Part shown: piece after piece, positions 33,052 through 42,879 of the stretch
Numbering within the stretch: the stretch's first letter is position 1
Layout of the letters: every line of letters starts with the position of its first letter
Program-made: the position numbers and the translations under genes
Notes under the pieces: generated by a model
The model's database searches: none
Told to the model about the DNA's origin: nothing
The model's input: only the letters and a program-made list of their open reading frames with translations
Assembly: GCF_026213295.1 (NCBI RefSeq)
Contig: NC_079420.1
Coordinates: 17,968,312 to 18,032,311 of the forward strand
DNA from: Gadus chalcogrammus
Lineage: Eukaryota > Chordata > Actinopteri > Gadiformes > Gadidae
Length of the DNA: 64,000 bases
Direction: 5' to 3'

Positions 33052-34389
33052 CAGGGCTGTAGTGGAGGGTAAACGCACGCAAACGCCGTTTACGCACCTC
33101 TGGAATTTAGGACATAGCGTTTACGCACCTCTAAATAGCGTTTACGCACCTCAAAGTTCCCTGTGCCTTGTATTCTGCCGTTGGAATAATTGGAAATAAA
33201 TTCAGCATCATTTTAAAACACCTAAGACAAGGTTTCATATTGTTGAACAAATAAACGCTGTAATCTGAATCATTTTCATCTGCGCTGTAGGCCTATGCTA
33301 TTATGGTCTGTGACCCTCCAATCAGTGCCTTGCGGCTGCGGCAGCGACACCATTCAGGTCCAGGAAAATATGTAAACAGGAAGTATGTAAACACATGGCC
33401 CTGCGCGTTGTGGATTATCATGCCTACCTGTCATTAATTAGCCATGGATATCAGGCGATTTTTGAAGAGACCTTCGAGTGCTCCCACTCCAACAGATGCC
33501 CGAAAAAGGCCTCAAGTACAAAGTAGCCTAAGACTGAAGATGATATTTTAATTAAATTCGGGCGGTTGGCGGTTAAACCAATAAAAATATAAATATTTAT
33601 AAATATTTGTATTTTATATATTATAAATATTTTTATTTTATTATTTATTTTCTTTAAAGTTATTTTCCCAGCAAACTGGCCTGTTCCCTAGAGGAGCAGT
33701 ATGGGGAATCCAAGTTGAAACAACTTGCCCAAAGGTTCAGACTTGATGACAGAAAAATTCTTGAAGGCTATAGGGATTTTAAGGATAACTCAAGCATCAT
33801 TCCAGAAAACCTTGCACCACTCCTGAATATCGACCATCTCATTCCAGTTAGCACTGCTGAGTGTGAGAGGGGGTTCAGCTTAATGAACATCATAGTGTGC
33901 CCCCTGAGATGCAGTCTGCACTTGGTCACAGTGTCGTCCTTGATGTTTATTCAACTGAATGGCCCACCACTCAGCCACCACAAAGTTCAATCCAACACGT
34001 ATGTGAAGTCCTGGCTGGTGAAGCACAGGGGAGCCATGAACTCCAGAACACGCCCCTGCAAGGCAGGACCTGACGTGGAGGACAAGGAGGCCCTCTGGGT
34101 ACTACTGTGAAAAGCATGCATACTAATACACACACATACACACATGCCATAGATAGATAGTTCTTAATCTACACATACTTTTCTTTACTGTTGAAATTTG
34201 AATAACTTGAATAAACTACAAACACATTCATTGACTGTCATTGATTGATTTAATATGACTTTAATTGATAACATAATGGAATATAGCCAGGCTAGCCTTA
34301 CAGAGTCGCAACACTTTGCGTTGTGACGAGGTCGGTCTGATCAAAAAAATCATAGTTTACCCACCTCTAATTTGACCACTACAGCCCTG
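33052..34389 (+). mobile_element. hAT element with perfect 8-bp TSD and transposase remnant
   Basis: Termini CAGGGCTGTAGTGG (33052-33065) and CCACTACAGCCCTG (34376-34389) are exact inverted repeats. GCGCCCGG at 33044-33051 and 34390-34397 is a perfect TSD. GTTTACGCACCTC is repeated three times inside the left end. It carries the C-terminal part of a hAT transposase in sense. Confidence 0.92.
33715..34110 (+). pseudogene. hAT transposase C-terminal (dimerisation) fragment
   Basis: A 131-codon frame containing NIDHLIPVSTAECERGFSLM, the hallmark of the hAT C-terminal dimerisation domain (the P-x-S-x-ERxFS block), followed by VSSLMFIQLNGPP. Upstream catalytic parts are absent, so this is an internally deleted, non-functional copy. 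The family dimerises to cut and paste the element. It ends at 34110 in a TGA, within the hAT at 33052-34389. Confidence 0.75.
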
Positions 34390-34621
34390 GCGCCCGGTAC
34401 AAATTTGGCAGCCGGTACAAATTTAGTGTGACAGCACCACCAAAAATTGTATTGTAAATAAAATTAGTTTATTGTTAATAACGTGTTTATTGAATCATTA
34501 TCAACTTGTGATGGCTAAGCAAGTGTTTTACATGGAAATAACCAACAAAATGTATAACAAATCACACTATCAGCTCTTACCACCGGGCCTAAAAAAAATT
34601 CTAGGGGAAACACTGTGTTGA

Positions 34622-35570
34622 TAAGTTTGATGTTTCTGAAGGAGATGGTCCGTTGTTCCTTGGTTTTGTGTAGTTGGGTATGAATGTCAAAAAGTACAGC
34701 TTTGTGGTCGGAGATGGGGAAATCAATGACATCAAGGTTAGTGGGAGTGATGTCAGTGCAGCAGATTAAATCCAGAATGTGACCTTTGTTATGGGTTGGG
34801 AGGTTGACATGTTGTGTGATGCCAAGACAGTCCAGAAGTGATGTGAAGTCATTAGCAAAAGTACAGGATGGGTTGTCAATGTGGATGTTCAAATCACCAA
34901 GGAGGATAACAGTGGGGGACATTGCACATACAGATGTAAGTAGTGATGAGAATTCATTGAGGAAAACGGCGGAGGGTTTTGGTGGTCTGTAAATGGTGAC
35001 AATGATAGTGGGTTTGGGGCCTGAGAGTTTTACAGCTAGACATTCAAAGGAGGAGTGAAGGGGGACTGTGACAGTGGTGACTTTGATGTTATCACGATGG
35101 AGGAGAGCGAGGCCACCCCCCCTCCCATTAACCCGGGGTTTACTATTAAAAGAAAAACCTGGTGGGACAGCCTCATTTAGATGGGAGAAGTCATTTGGTT
35201 GTTGCCAGGTCTCAGTGAGGCAGAGAATGTCTAGGCTCTGGTCAACAATAAAGTCATTTATCAAAAGGGCCTTATTACTGAGGGATCTGGTGTTCAGCAG
35301 ACAGAGTTTCAGACAGGTGAGTGGAGTGTAGCAGGTTGCTTTGAGCAGAGGGGACAGTACACTGTGATTGACGGGACTGACCGTACAGGCTGTGCGAGGA
35401 GGGGGGCGGGGCCCAGTGGACCAGAAGAGGCGGATGTTTTTGTTGCTGGTGTGAGTGTACTGAAAATTCCGTCCAGAGCCTCGGTGGATGTATTTTGGTT
35501 GTTTGAGAATGTCGTGGTGGGATGCAAGCTGAGGTCGGGGGGTCCTTGAGAAGATCCGTAGACGTAACAT
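34622..35570 (-). pseudogene. Type-2 LINE endonuclease domain
   Basis: The frame that covers 34515-35570 carries an AP-endonuclease-like domain: LLNTRSLSNKALLINDFI (N block), LCLTETW (catalytic Glu), YRPPKPS, LLGDLNIHID (GDxN), THNKGHILDLI and ISDHKAVLFDI (SDH block). The N-terminal ~85 residues are proline/threonine-rich with no clear domain. The last residues (from about VFPLEF) come from the inserted hAT. The catalytic residues look intact, but the ORF is severed from its RT. Confidence 0.85.
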
Positions 35571-36362
35571 CTCCGTTACCGAGTAACGGAGCGGCAGAGA
35601 TGCGCTCGTTACGTGAGAGTCAAACAGCGCAATCCAGAGGAACAGGTTAAAAATCCACAGGTTGTGAAGTCGGAAGAAGCCAGCGGTAGATCCAGGCGAT
35701 TATGGTGAAGCCACAGAGCCAGCACAGCGGAGGCAGAGGAGTGGAGCAAGCCGGTTGTAGCTACGCTGGAGACGGGGAAGCCAGTTGGACGGCACCGGGG
35801 GTTAGCAGCAGTCTAGCCGGCCAGCAGGTGTCATGCACCAACAGCTGCACGACTCCACGCACAAAACACAAAACAAAACAAAACACGCAGACGTTTAACG
35901 TTCAGAACTAAATAAATAAATCAAGAAAACTGACGCAGTTACTTAACTTAACTTTGTAGTCCGATCCGAGGTCCAGAAGGGTTTCAGACAGAAGGTGTTG
36001 AAAGTAAGCAAAAGAAAAATGATAAAAAGTTAAAAGACTAGTAAGAAAAAGAAAAAGAAAATCGCGAAAAAATAATGTTCAGAATGACGTTCCGGTGAGC
36101 AGCAGCAGCAGCAGCGTTCAAAAGGCAACAGCGTCCACCAACTGTACGACTCCACGTATAAAACACGTAAAAATAAAGAAAACTGGTGCACTTACAATAG
36201 CGAAAAGTGACTATATATAACTAGTAAACTTAGCTAAACTACTAAAGACCAAAAAAAAAACGACAAAATGTTCAATGCAATCGTGAGAAATATTGAAAAT
36301 ACTGAATAAAAACAAGCCATACAGAGCGGCGTTAGACTCGCCAGCGTCCCCGTTACTAGGCA
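35571..36362 (-). promoter_or_regulatory. Type-2 LINE 5' region with two monomer-like repeats
   Basis: CAACAGCTGCACGACTCCACG at about 35840 and CAACTGTACGACTCCACGTA at about 36137 begin two diverged copies of a unit that also shares AAAACAC and AAGAAAACTG-CGCA-TTAC. Such monomers act as internal promoters in some LINEs; here that is inference. A (CAG)n tract sits at 36100-36113. Confidence 0.45.
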
Positions 36363-37316
36363 TGTAGAGCTGTTTGTGTTGTTTGTAGGCATCTTTGTGG
36401 ATAGTGAGACCAGTTGTATTGGTTAGCCGTTTGAGTTGGCGGCCCTTGGATTTGAGGTGATGAAAATTATCAGTGTACCAGGGGGTGGAGTGAGTGAAAG
36501 AGACAATCTTAGTTTTGATTTGAGTGAGCTGATTGAGGCAGGAGGAGAGTTTCATTAAATATTGCGACCAGGTCAAAAGGGGAGGCGTTCTTGAAGAGGG
36601 CGGAGTCAGGGATGGTGTCGGCCAAGAGGGAGGAAAGAACGGACGGATTGATGGATTTGAGATTCCAGAAAGTTTTAGAGCGCTTTTGTTTGACTTGTGG
36701 TGTGGGGATGAGAATGTCCATGGTGATAGCCAGGTGGTCAGAGATAGTGACATCGAAGCAGGACAGATTGCTGATTGTGATGCCGGTGATGCAGACAAGG
36801 TCCAGTGTGTGTCCTTTTTTTATGGATTGGAAAATCAACATGTTGGATGAAGTTGAAGATGTTTATGATGTCCAGAAGTTCTTCAGAGGTTTTGGAGTGG
36901 AGTCGAAATGTATGTTAAAGTCACAGAGTAGCAGAATGGATGGAGTGATGGCACAGAGTTTCGACAGGTCAGATAAGAAAGCTGAGTTAGGTTTGGGGGG
37001 GGGCGATAAATTACTGCAGCAACCAGGGGTTTGGGTCCAGACAGTTTAAAAACAATATGTTCAAATTAGGGGGTGCCGGGAAGGAGATTGTACTTGAAGT
37101 GATGCTTTGTCTGAAAAATATGGCTATTCCACCACCAGGATCACGGAGGCGTGGCTTATCAATATATGCATAACCAGGGGGTGTGGTCTGATTTTGTTGA
37201 AAAATATTTCTGTGTTTTTTGCCATGTCTCAGTTATGCAGAGAGTCCAGATTATTGTCAGTAATGAATTCACTTAGTATGAGGCCCTTGCTGGTGAATTT
37301 TGGTAAATTGTAAATG
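36363..37316 (-). mobile_element. L2/CR1-like LINE, type 1, copy D, 5' part
   Basis: Continuation of the element interrupted at 30187. It resumes with TGTAGAGCTG and runs collinear with copy B (9710-10240 and 12130-12520) through endonuclease fragments, including KKGHTLDLVCITG in one frame. It ends abruptly at about 37316, so the esterase region is lost. Confidence 0.7.
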
Positions 37317-37938
37317 TGACGCTCCGCAGTAGTAACGGGAAGAACTTTCTTACAATATCCAGACATGTGTTACTATCATGGCATGTTAGGATGTTTGGTC
37401 CTGGCTTTGGTCTCAGAATTGGAGGGGTCGTGCAAGCAAATTAAGTGTGTGATAGGCACAATTCTGCAGGAATTTTAGCTCAGATAGATAATGAGATGAA
37501 TTGAGCACCATTGTTTGTTTACCAATCCCCACGGCAAACAGGCGTGCCCCTAAATTCATGTTTTACAAATTTTACTTTAAATAGAATATTATTCACAGAA
37601 CACCCACTATTCCACAACCATAATCTGTTTGATTGCAAACGTGTTGCTAGTCTATAGTTCATTTTTGAGAAACAATTACAATTTGACTGTAGGCAGGGTC
37701 AAAATAGCTAAACTTGTCAGAATGTCGGTTAACCCTTGGCAATGCTAATGTATTTATCTTTAACATTGGAAAAGAAAAGTTGTAACTGAAAAATAATGAG
37801 AAATACCTAAAAAGCTGAGGCGGTGGAAACACACTCTCTATTCTTGCTCGAGTGACCTTCTACAGGAAAACAAGCAGACAGTCTGAGGAAACAAGACTGG
37901 GCGTGGAAGATTTCTGAGAAGGTTGTAGATTGGCTATT
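37317..37938. other. OR5 downstream flank, first part
   Basis: No gene. Nearly identical to 17552-17618 plus 20758-21320 beside OR3; it shows the unoccupied target (GTTACTATCATGG) of the hAT at 17619-20757. Confidence 0.7.
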
Positions 37939-38724
37939 CAGGGCTCCAGACTAACTTTTTCCTTGGGTGCACTGGTGCGCCTAAGTTTTTAATTTGGGTG
38001 CACCAGCACGTATTTATGGTGCACCCAAGTTTTGAGTTGTTGATGGGGAGGGGGGGGCAACCGGGCAGCTGCACCGGTTGCACCGTCGATATTTACGCCA
38101 TTGATTAATAATATTTTGACCATTAAATAAATGCCTTAAATAAATGCAGAATCTGTATCCCTCATAAAAAATATCGACAATGCCAAGGGATCGGTTCTGT
38201 CCCGAAAAACCCTCTTGTCTCCGGAGAGACAGAGGGTCTGTCGACTCGCTAAAAAGCTGCTCCCGACCAGAGGGTCTGTCGACTCGCTAAAAAGCTGCTC
38301 CCGACCAGGTTTGGTTGCGAGCGTAAGTCAACATGGTGATACAGCAACGCTTAAAGAGATCGACTTTCATGGAACAGCTAACCCAGGCTTTCAGCTCAAC
38401 ATACCTCGCTAACCCTCTAATCGAGCTTCGTAGTACAGGCCCCTGGATTGGGCTTCGCGGGTTTGTTTACCGGTGTTGCTATTGTTACCGGTCTTGCGTG
38501 TTCCAACGGTTTATGATAAACCGCTGTCTAATCAATACTTCATACACTGCCTCTTCCGTGGTCATTACAATTTTATGAATAGACTGCTCTGTAAAAAAAA
38601 TAAAAAAAATAATTATACCAGATACATTTTCAGTCGCACAGGTGCGCCCAAATAAAATATTTGGTTGCACTACCCCGAATTCTAGGCGCATGTGCGCCCA
38701 AATTAGGCGCACTCTGGAGCCCTG
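37939..38724. mobile_element. hAT-like element with 5-bp TSD (CAGGGCTCCAGA family)
   Basis: Termini CAGGGCTCCAGACTAA and ACTCTGGAGCCCTG are inverted; CTATT at 37934-37938 and 38725-38729 is a 5-bp TSD, confirmed by the empty sites at 5517-5521 and 21288-21292. GGTGCACC and GGCGCAC repeats lie at both ends. GAGGGTCTGTCGACTCGCTA is tandemly duplicated at 38233-38306. No transposase. Confidence 0.82.
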
Positions 38725-38953
38725 CTATTGTAGATCAGATGCTGTGGGACATTTGTATACTTGGCAGACCTGTCAAATCGCTTTGTAGGAGGACGATGAG
38801 ATGACTGATTATTTTAGCAACTTTTAGTCTATAAATGACAAAGTGAAACATACATAACAGACTTTACAACATCAGTATTGACTAAACAAATCTAACTTAA
38901 GTATTTTAATACACTCGTATTTTCATTCACTTTAAACAGTATGCAGTTATTAT

Positions 38954-40108
38954 TAGGGATGGGCATTCGATTAAGTTGTCTTAGTCGATCATCGAGAGAA
39001 TTAACGATCAATTAGTCGATTAATCATTAATATTTTACCTAAAAAATAAATAAAAAATTATATTCTAAATGAAATGAAAATACAAATGCAGCGTGTTTTC
39101 CTCATTGGGATCTTTATTATTAGATGAACAACTCAGTTAAACCAGATCCGTTCAATAGTTATGCGCTACTCTGCTCTAAGCAACGGAGCATGCAGCTCGA
39201 AGCCGGTGCTCATAAACATAACTAAAAATAAACACAACCCTAGTTTCTTCGCAAGATAATGACAATAATATCCAAAAAACAATCATGTTATAACTTAACC
39301 AACCAGTCTACAGATTTTTGTTCAGAAAGATGAGCATGTTGACATGCTCTGGGGTCAGACACGACCGCAGCCTGGTGACCGTCAGTCCATCCGCCGAAAA
39401 CACCCGCTCTGAGGGGACAGACGTTGCCATAATGCACAAATACCTCCGTGCTAACTTGGCAAGGCGGGGGAACAACTTTCCACAATCCAGGGGCTCAGAA
39501 AGTTCTCTATTTCTGCTTCGATGCTAACCTCGCCTTGAGTGGCAGGCCTATAGTGCTCCCCAAGAAGTCATTTTTTAAATCATAATGGTCCCACACCAGA
39601 CTTCGCCGTGGCCTCGTCCGCTTCATGATTACATCGCAGTGTTCCAATATCCATACTATCCGTACTTACTAGTCTAAGTTTGAGTACGTAGGGCGTTCCG
39701 ATTCAGATCGGGCAAAAATAAGTGTACTGAAAACGGTCAAATCGCGAAGTGTGTGGCGATGTACACTTTTCGTACTCAACGGCAGCCATCTTAGCTAAGT
39801 AGCGGAAGAGGGTGGAGCCAGGCTGAGCCAAAGTCGGCGCATTTTCCACATAGCCTGCATTAATAGTCATTTTGTAGTTTTTGTAGTTTTTATAGTTTTT
39901 ATAGCTTTTTATAGCTGCTAGGCGTAAAGAGTTCACCGTTCAAAGCGGGATGTTATTGCGGGGGAGGAGCCGCAAATTTAAATATTGCCCCTGTGTGGTA
40001 AAATGTTTAATTGCACACTGCATTAGTTTAATCTAGGAAAAATGTACGTAATAGACGAAATTCTTAACGATCAATTAATCGATCGTCGATTAATCATGCT
40101 CATCCCTA
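38954..40108 (-). mobile_element. hAT element (TAGGGATGGGCATTCGATTAA family)
   Basis: Termini TAGGGATGGGCATTCGATTA and TTAATCATGCTCATCCCTA with perfect 8-bp TSDs GTTATTAT at 38946-38953 and 40109-40116. TCGATTAATC repeats lie near both ends. It contains a minus-strand transposase C-terminus at about 39290-39480. TTTGTAGTTTTTATAGTTTT repeats lie at 39871-39912. Confidence 0.88.
39312..39483 (-). pseudogene. hAT transposase C-terminal fragment
   Basis: Reading the minus strand from about 39480: [14 protein letters not shown], then [17 protein letters not shown], then [16 protein letters not shown]. This is the C-terminal dimerisation domain of hAT transposases (SVPSERVFS block intact). It lies in the hAT at 38954-40108 and is in the same orientation as the ORs. 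The upstream catalytic region is missing, so it is non-functional. Confidence 0.8.
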
Positions 40109-40116
40109 GTTATTAT

Positions 40117-40367
40117 TTTGAGTGACAGTTCAAAAGCATAATCAAAGAAAAATCGAATGCACACAAAGCCCATGGTTTTATTAAACATATACTATGTATA
40201 TTTGAATGTATATTAAAATATCTGACCTGTAATAAGGATAGTCGAGAGTTGTTAAGAGAGAGCAAAGAAAAGAGCAAAAGAGAGCAAAACAAAACCACCC
40301 AAAAAACTCCCCTCCCGTCCCGTTCTAAAAGTCCTCTTTCTTGTAGCCTGTTGTCTGTCAAATACAG
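40117..40367. other. OR5 downstream flank, second part
   Basis: No gene. OR-unit spacer shared with 26450-26762. Confidence 0.6.
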
Positions 40368-41288
40368 TTATTTCAGCTTGAATAGTGCTACAAGACGTTG
40401 AGATATCGCTTGCATTTTAAATCCATAAATTAGAGGATTGAAGAGAGGAGGAATCACAACATATAGGAGAGATACTATAAGACGAACAATATGCGGTATG
40501 CCAGAAGGAAAACGATTTTGAATGACTTCAAACATTGCAATTATGGTGAAGTTCAGAAATATAACTAGGTGGGGGAGACACGTGTTAAGAGCTCCTGTCC
40601 TGAAATCCCTGGAGCTCCTCAGACAAATAGACAATATTCTTGTGTAAGAAAACAGAATAAATATTACATGTGGAAGTATAGAAAGTACCATTACACATAG
40701 CCCATATGCATTGCTTACAGTAGAGTCCCCACACCCCGCTTTGACGAGGGAATAGTTATCACAAGTAATTCTCATCAACACAAACTTGCATAGACCTATA
40801 TTAGTTGACAAAATACTAGCTATTCCCATTTTACAACAAGGTAAACAAAAGGCCAAAACCAGAATTAATTTGACAGTTTGTGTCCTAACCAGGGAGTGGT
40901 ATTGGAGAGGTCTGCAAATGGATACATACCTATCAAAAGCCATCGCTGACAACAGTGTGAATTCGCAAGCACCATACACGTATGCTAAAAAACTCTGTAG
41001 CCGGCAGGCAGGACGGGATATAGTTTGGGTTGCCGACAGCAGATCCACAAGAAGTTTGGGATAGACGGTTATGCTTCCAAACAGGGCGTTCATAAGCAAA
41101 GCGGCAACAAAAGCATACATGGGTTTGTGAAGGCTTTCATGTACATAGATGACATATAAAACAACGGTATTACTGCAGATAATTAGGATGAAGAGAAGAA
41201 AAGTCAATGAGAAATAAAAATATCTATACTTTGAAAGCTGTATATGCCCTCCGAGTATAAGATATGTATTGTTGTAATGAAAATCCAT
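40368..41288 (-). CDS. OR5, odorant receptor
   Basis: Complete 306-codon OR, sister of OR4 (RTGALNTC at 230-237). It starts MDFHYNNT with sequon N6-N-T. Private features: HIQLSKYRYFYFSLTF in the N-terminus and TM1, MGIASILS at 154-161 and NRFPSG at 258-263. All standard motifs and cysteines are present. Unlike the other eight genes, the two bases before the ATG are AA instead of AG (CCAAATG), so the putative splice acceptor at the start codon is lost; a different acceptor or an intronless transcript would be needed. Confidence 0.95.
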   Translation of the reverse strand: MDFHYNNTYLILGGHIQLSKYRYFYFSLTFLLFILIICSNTVVLYVIYVHESLHKPMYAFVAALLMNALFGSITVYPKLLVDLLSATQTISRPACRLQSFLAYVYGACEFTLLSAMAFDRYVSICRPLQYHSLVRTQTVKLILVLAFCLPCCKMGIASILSTNIGLCKFVLMRITCDNYSLVKAGCGDSTVSNAYGLCVMVLSILPHVIFILFSYTRILSICLRSSRDFRTGALNTCLPHLVIFLNFTIIAMFEVIQNRFPSGIPHIVRLIVSLLYVVIPPLFNPLIYGFKMQAISQRLVALFKLK

Positions 41289-41770
41289 TTGGAATCAATG
41301 TTCAAGTGCAATTAAAGTGTTGTCCTTCTGTTCTTTTCTTTGCTCAGTGCAAAAAGGATATCTAAAAAAGAGCTATCGAACTGTTCTAGAAATAAGGTTG
41401 CTTCTGTTATCAAGCCCTTGAGAGCTTTTACATTTGTCTATGCTTGATTGTCAGATGGTTTGCTTATTTTATTGGATCTCATTATAATCCCTCCTTCATG
41501 TCAAGTTTTCCCAATAGATGATGGACCTCAATTTTGGGAGTATAATTTATTCTTGCAACATATATACTCGTATACTACATGTGTACTTGTTTATGCTTTG
41601 ATATCAGTTTTATTTAAAACTTCTAAAATAATATAAATAATAAGCTATTAGTCAGCAAGAAGTAGTATATAGTATTTGCTCAATGATACGCAAATGTTAT
41701 GTGATAATCTCATATTTGATTCTGTCTTGAGCATACACAAAACACTTGTTGGTTGTAAAAAATAATTTGC
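41289..41770 (-). promoter_or_regulatory. OR5 5' flank with conserved upstream block
   Basis: The shared block is at 41474-41570, 186 bp from the ATG, with TATAATCCCTCC intact but the second motif changed to TTGCAACATATATAC. Confidence 0.5.
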
Positions 41771-42879
41771 AGTTAGAGCCACAAACCTCATGATTTCACT
41801 GGTTGATTTGACCTTGAATGTCAATTATAATTTTTTTTTATTGAAGCTTTCCGATGGAAATGTGAGTTGTTGTTTTTTTAAACCTTTTAACTAATTGGCA
41901 CATTTGAGCAAAGGGCCCATAGCTTTAAAGCCTCTCAGAATAACTACTAGGAATTGCAAAAAGTTAATTTATGACTAAACGTACACAAAGTAGGACCAGG
42001 GAGTGAGTTACCAGCACTCCTTTACCCACTGTTAGAGAAGAGTAGGACCCGGCTTTGAGTAGTGAGAGACGTTACAATTTTTCAACCATATCGGCTGTAA
42101 ATCAAATGTTTGAAGACGTATTTTTATTTTAACAAGAAAATAAAGGTATATAGCTTTTAAATTCAATAGCTATTGCATTTTCCAAAAAGGTTGAGGCCTT
42201 TAAAAAAAAGCCCCACAATGTGTGGACAGCTGCTAAGATTTTAACAAGGCAGGATAATCTGATATATTGTATTGTCAGTTTTAAGTATGACATGTACAAA
42301 AAGCGAATTTTGTATTCTATTACTATGTATCTTTGAATGTATAAAACCATATCTAACCTGTAATAAGGAACATATATGAGATAAGTGACAATCTCTGCTT
42401 GACCAATTTTAAATAAATTAAAATCATTAAAGGTTCCGTCAGTAAGGTTTTAGAGTTGTAAAGAGAGGGCAGAAGAGAGCAAGACTGAAAATAAGCAACC
42501 CAAAAGACACCTCTTATTCACTTTATGTTCCTTGACCGTTCCCTAATAAGTATTACCTTGGAGTGGTCGAAAATCTTTTTTTTTTTTTCATACAGCGGCA
42601 GACACAAAGAAACTGATATCATCACACAGCATTTCCCTTACTAATAGCTGACAAATGGCTATTGCACATCTAAATAATAACGAAGAAATTCTAGCCAGGA
42701 ACCTTACCTACAACACTTTTTTGAGTGAGCAAAAAATAATCATGAAGAAAAGTATCAAATACCAGAAGCAATGTTCCACAGTCCATTTAAACATTTTAGA
42801 AATAAGATATAAGTTAAAACTTGTATATCTAATGACAGTATTTGTTAGGTGGATAATATTATATAGATATACTAGTCCA
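41771..42879. other. Diverged LINE 5' end and OR-unit spacer
   Basis: 41780-42080 is a diverged copy of 4917-5171 (ACAAACCTCATGATTT, GGAGTGAGTTACCAGCACTC), including the first few codons of the LINE esterase ORF (MRFV) on the minus strand. The rest is AT-rich spacer with no recognisable gene; the ORF at 42655-42906 has no similarity I can name. Confidence 0.45.

Larger units (their letters stand above)
31978..34433. mobile_element. DNA transposon with TGTCA termini and 4-bp TSD (superfamily uncertain)
   Basis: The first 31 bases, starting TGTCACACTAAATTTGTACC at 31978, are an exact inverted repeat of the last 31, ending at 34433. GCAC occurs at 31974-31977 and 34434-34437. The motif AAATTTGTACCGG is repeated just inside the right terminus. 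Inner sequence around CGATCCGTTATCTGTATT and GGCAGGTTTGGAATGGATTA is shared with the element at 46994-48286. Internal repeats of ATCTAGCGATCCGTT occur at about 32098, 32220 and 32910. TGTNR ends plus 4-bp TSD recall the Ginger superfamily, but no transposase is present to prove it. Confidence 0.8.
31777..34615. mobile_element. hAT-like element with 5-bp TSD, host of a nested stack
   Basis: Termini CAGTGTTTCCCCTA (31777) and TAGGGGAAACACTG (34602-34615) are exact inverted repeats. TGTTG at 31772-31776 and 34616-34620 is a 5-bp TSD. GGCCTGGCGGGCCGCCAGGCC at 31800-31822 is a near-perfect palindrome. Everything between 31978 and 34433 is a later insertion, leaving about 380 bp of the hAT itself. 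Confidence 0.8.
30188..36362 (-). mobile_element. L2-like LINE, type 2, inserted in type 1
   Basis: Minus-strand element with a (TAA)n 3' tail at 30188-30205, RT (30392-31776), a hAT break at 31777-34615, endonuclease (34622-35570) and a GC-rich 5' region to about 36362. The 4-base TGTA is repeated at 30184-30187 and 36363-36366, a possible short TSD. It lacks an esterase ORF1. An internal deletion joins LKATG of the post-endonuclease region directly to a mid-RT segment. Confidence 0.8.

Noticed and set aside
33715..34110. Host gene of the ZBED/KIAA1586 type
   Set aside because: The frame lies wholly between hAT TIRs with a perfect TSD and lacks the upstream domains, so it is a transposase remnant.
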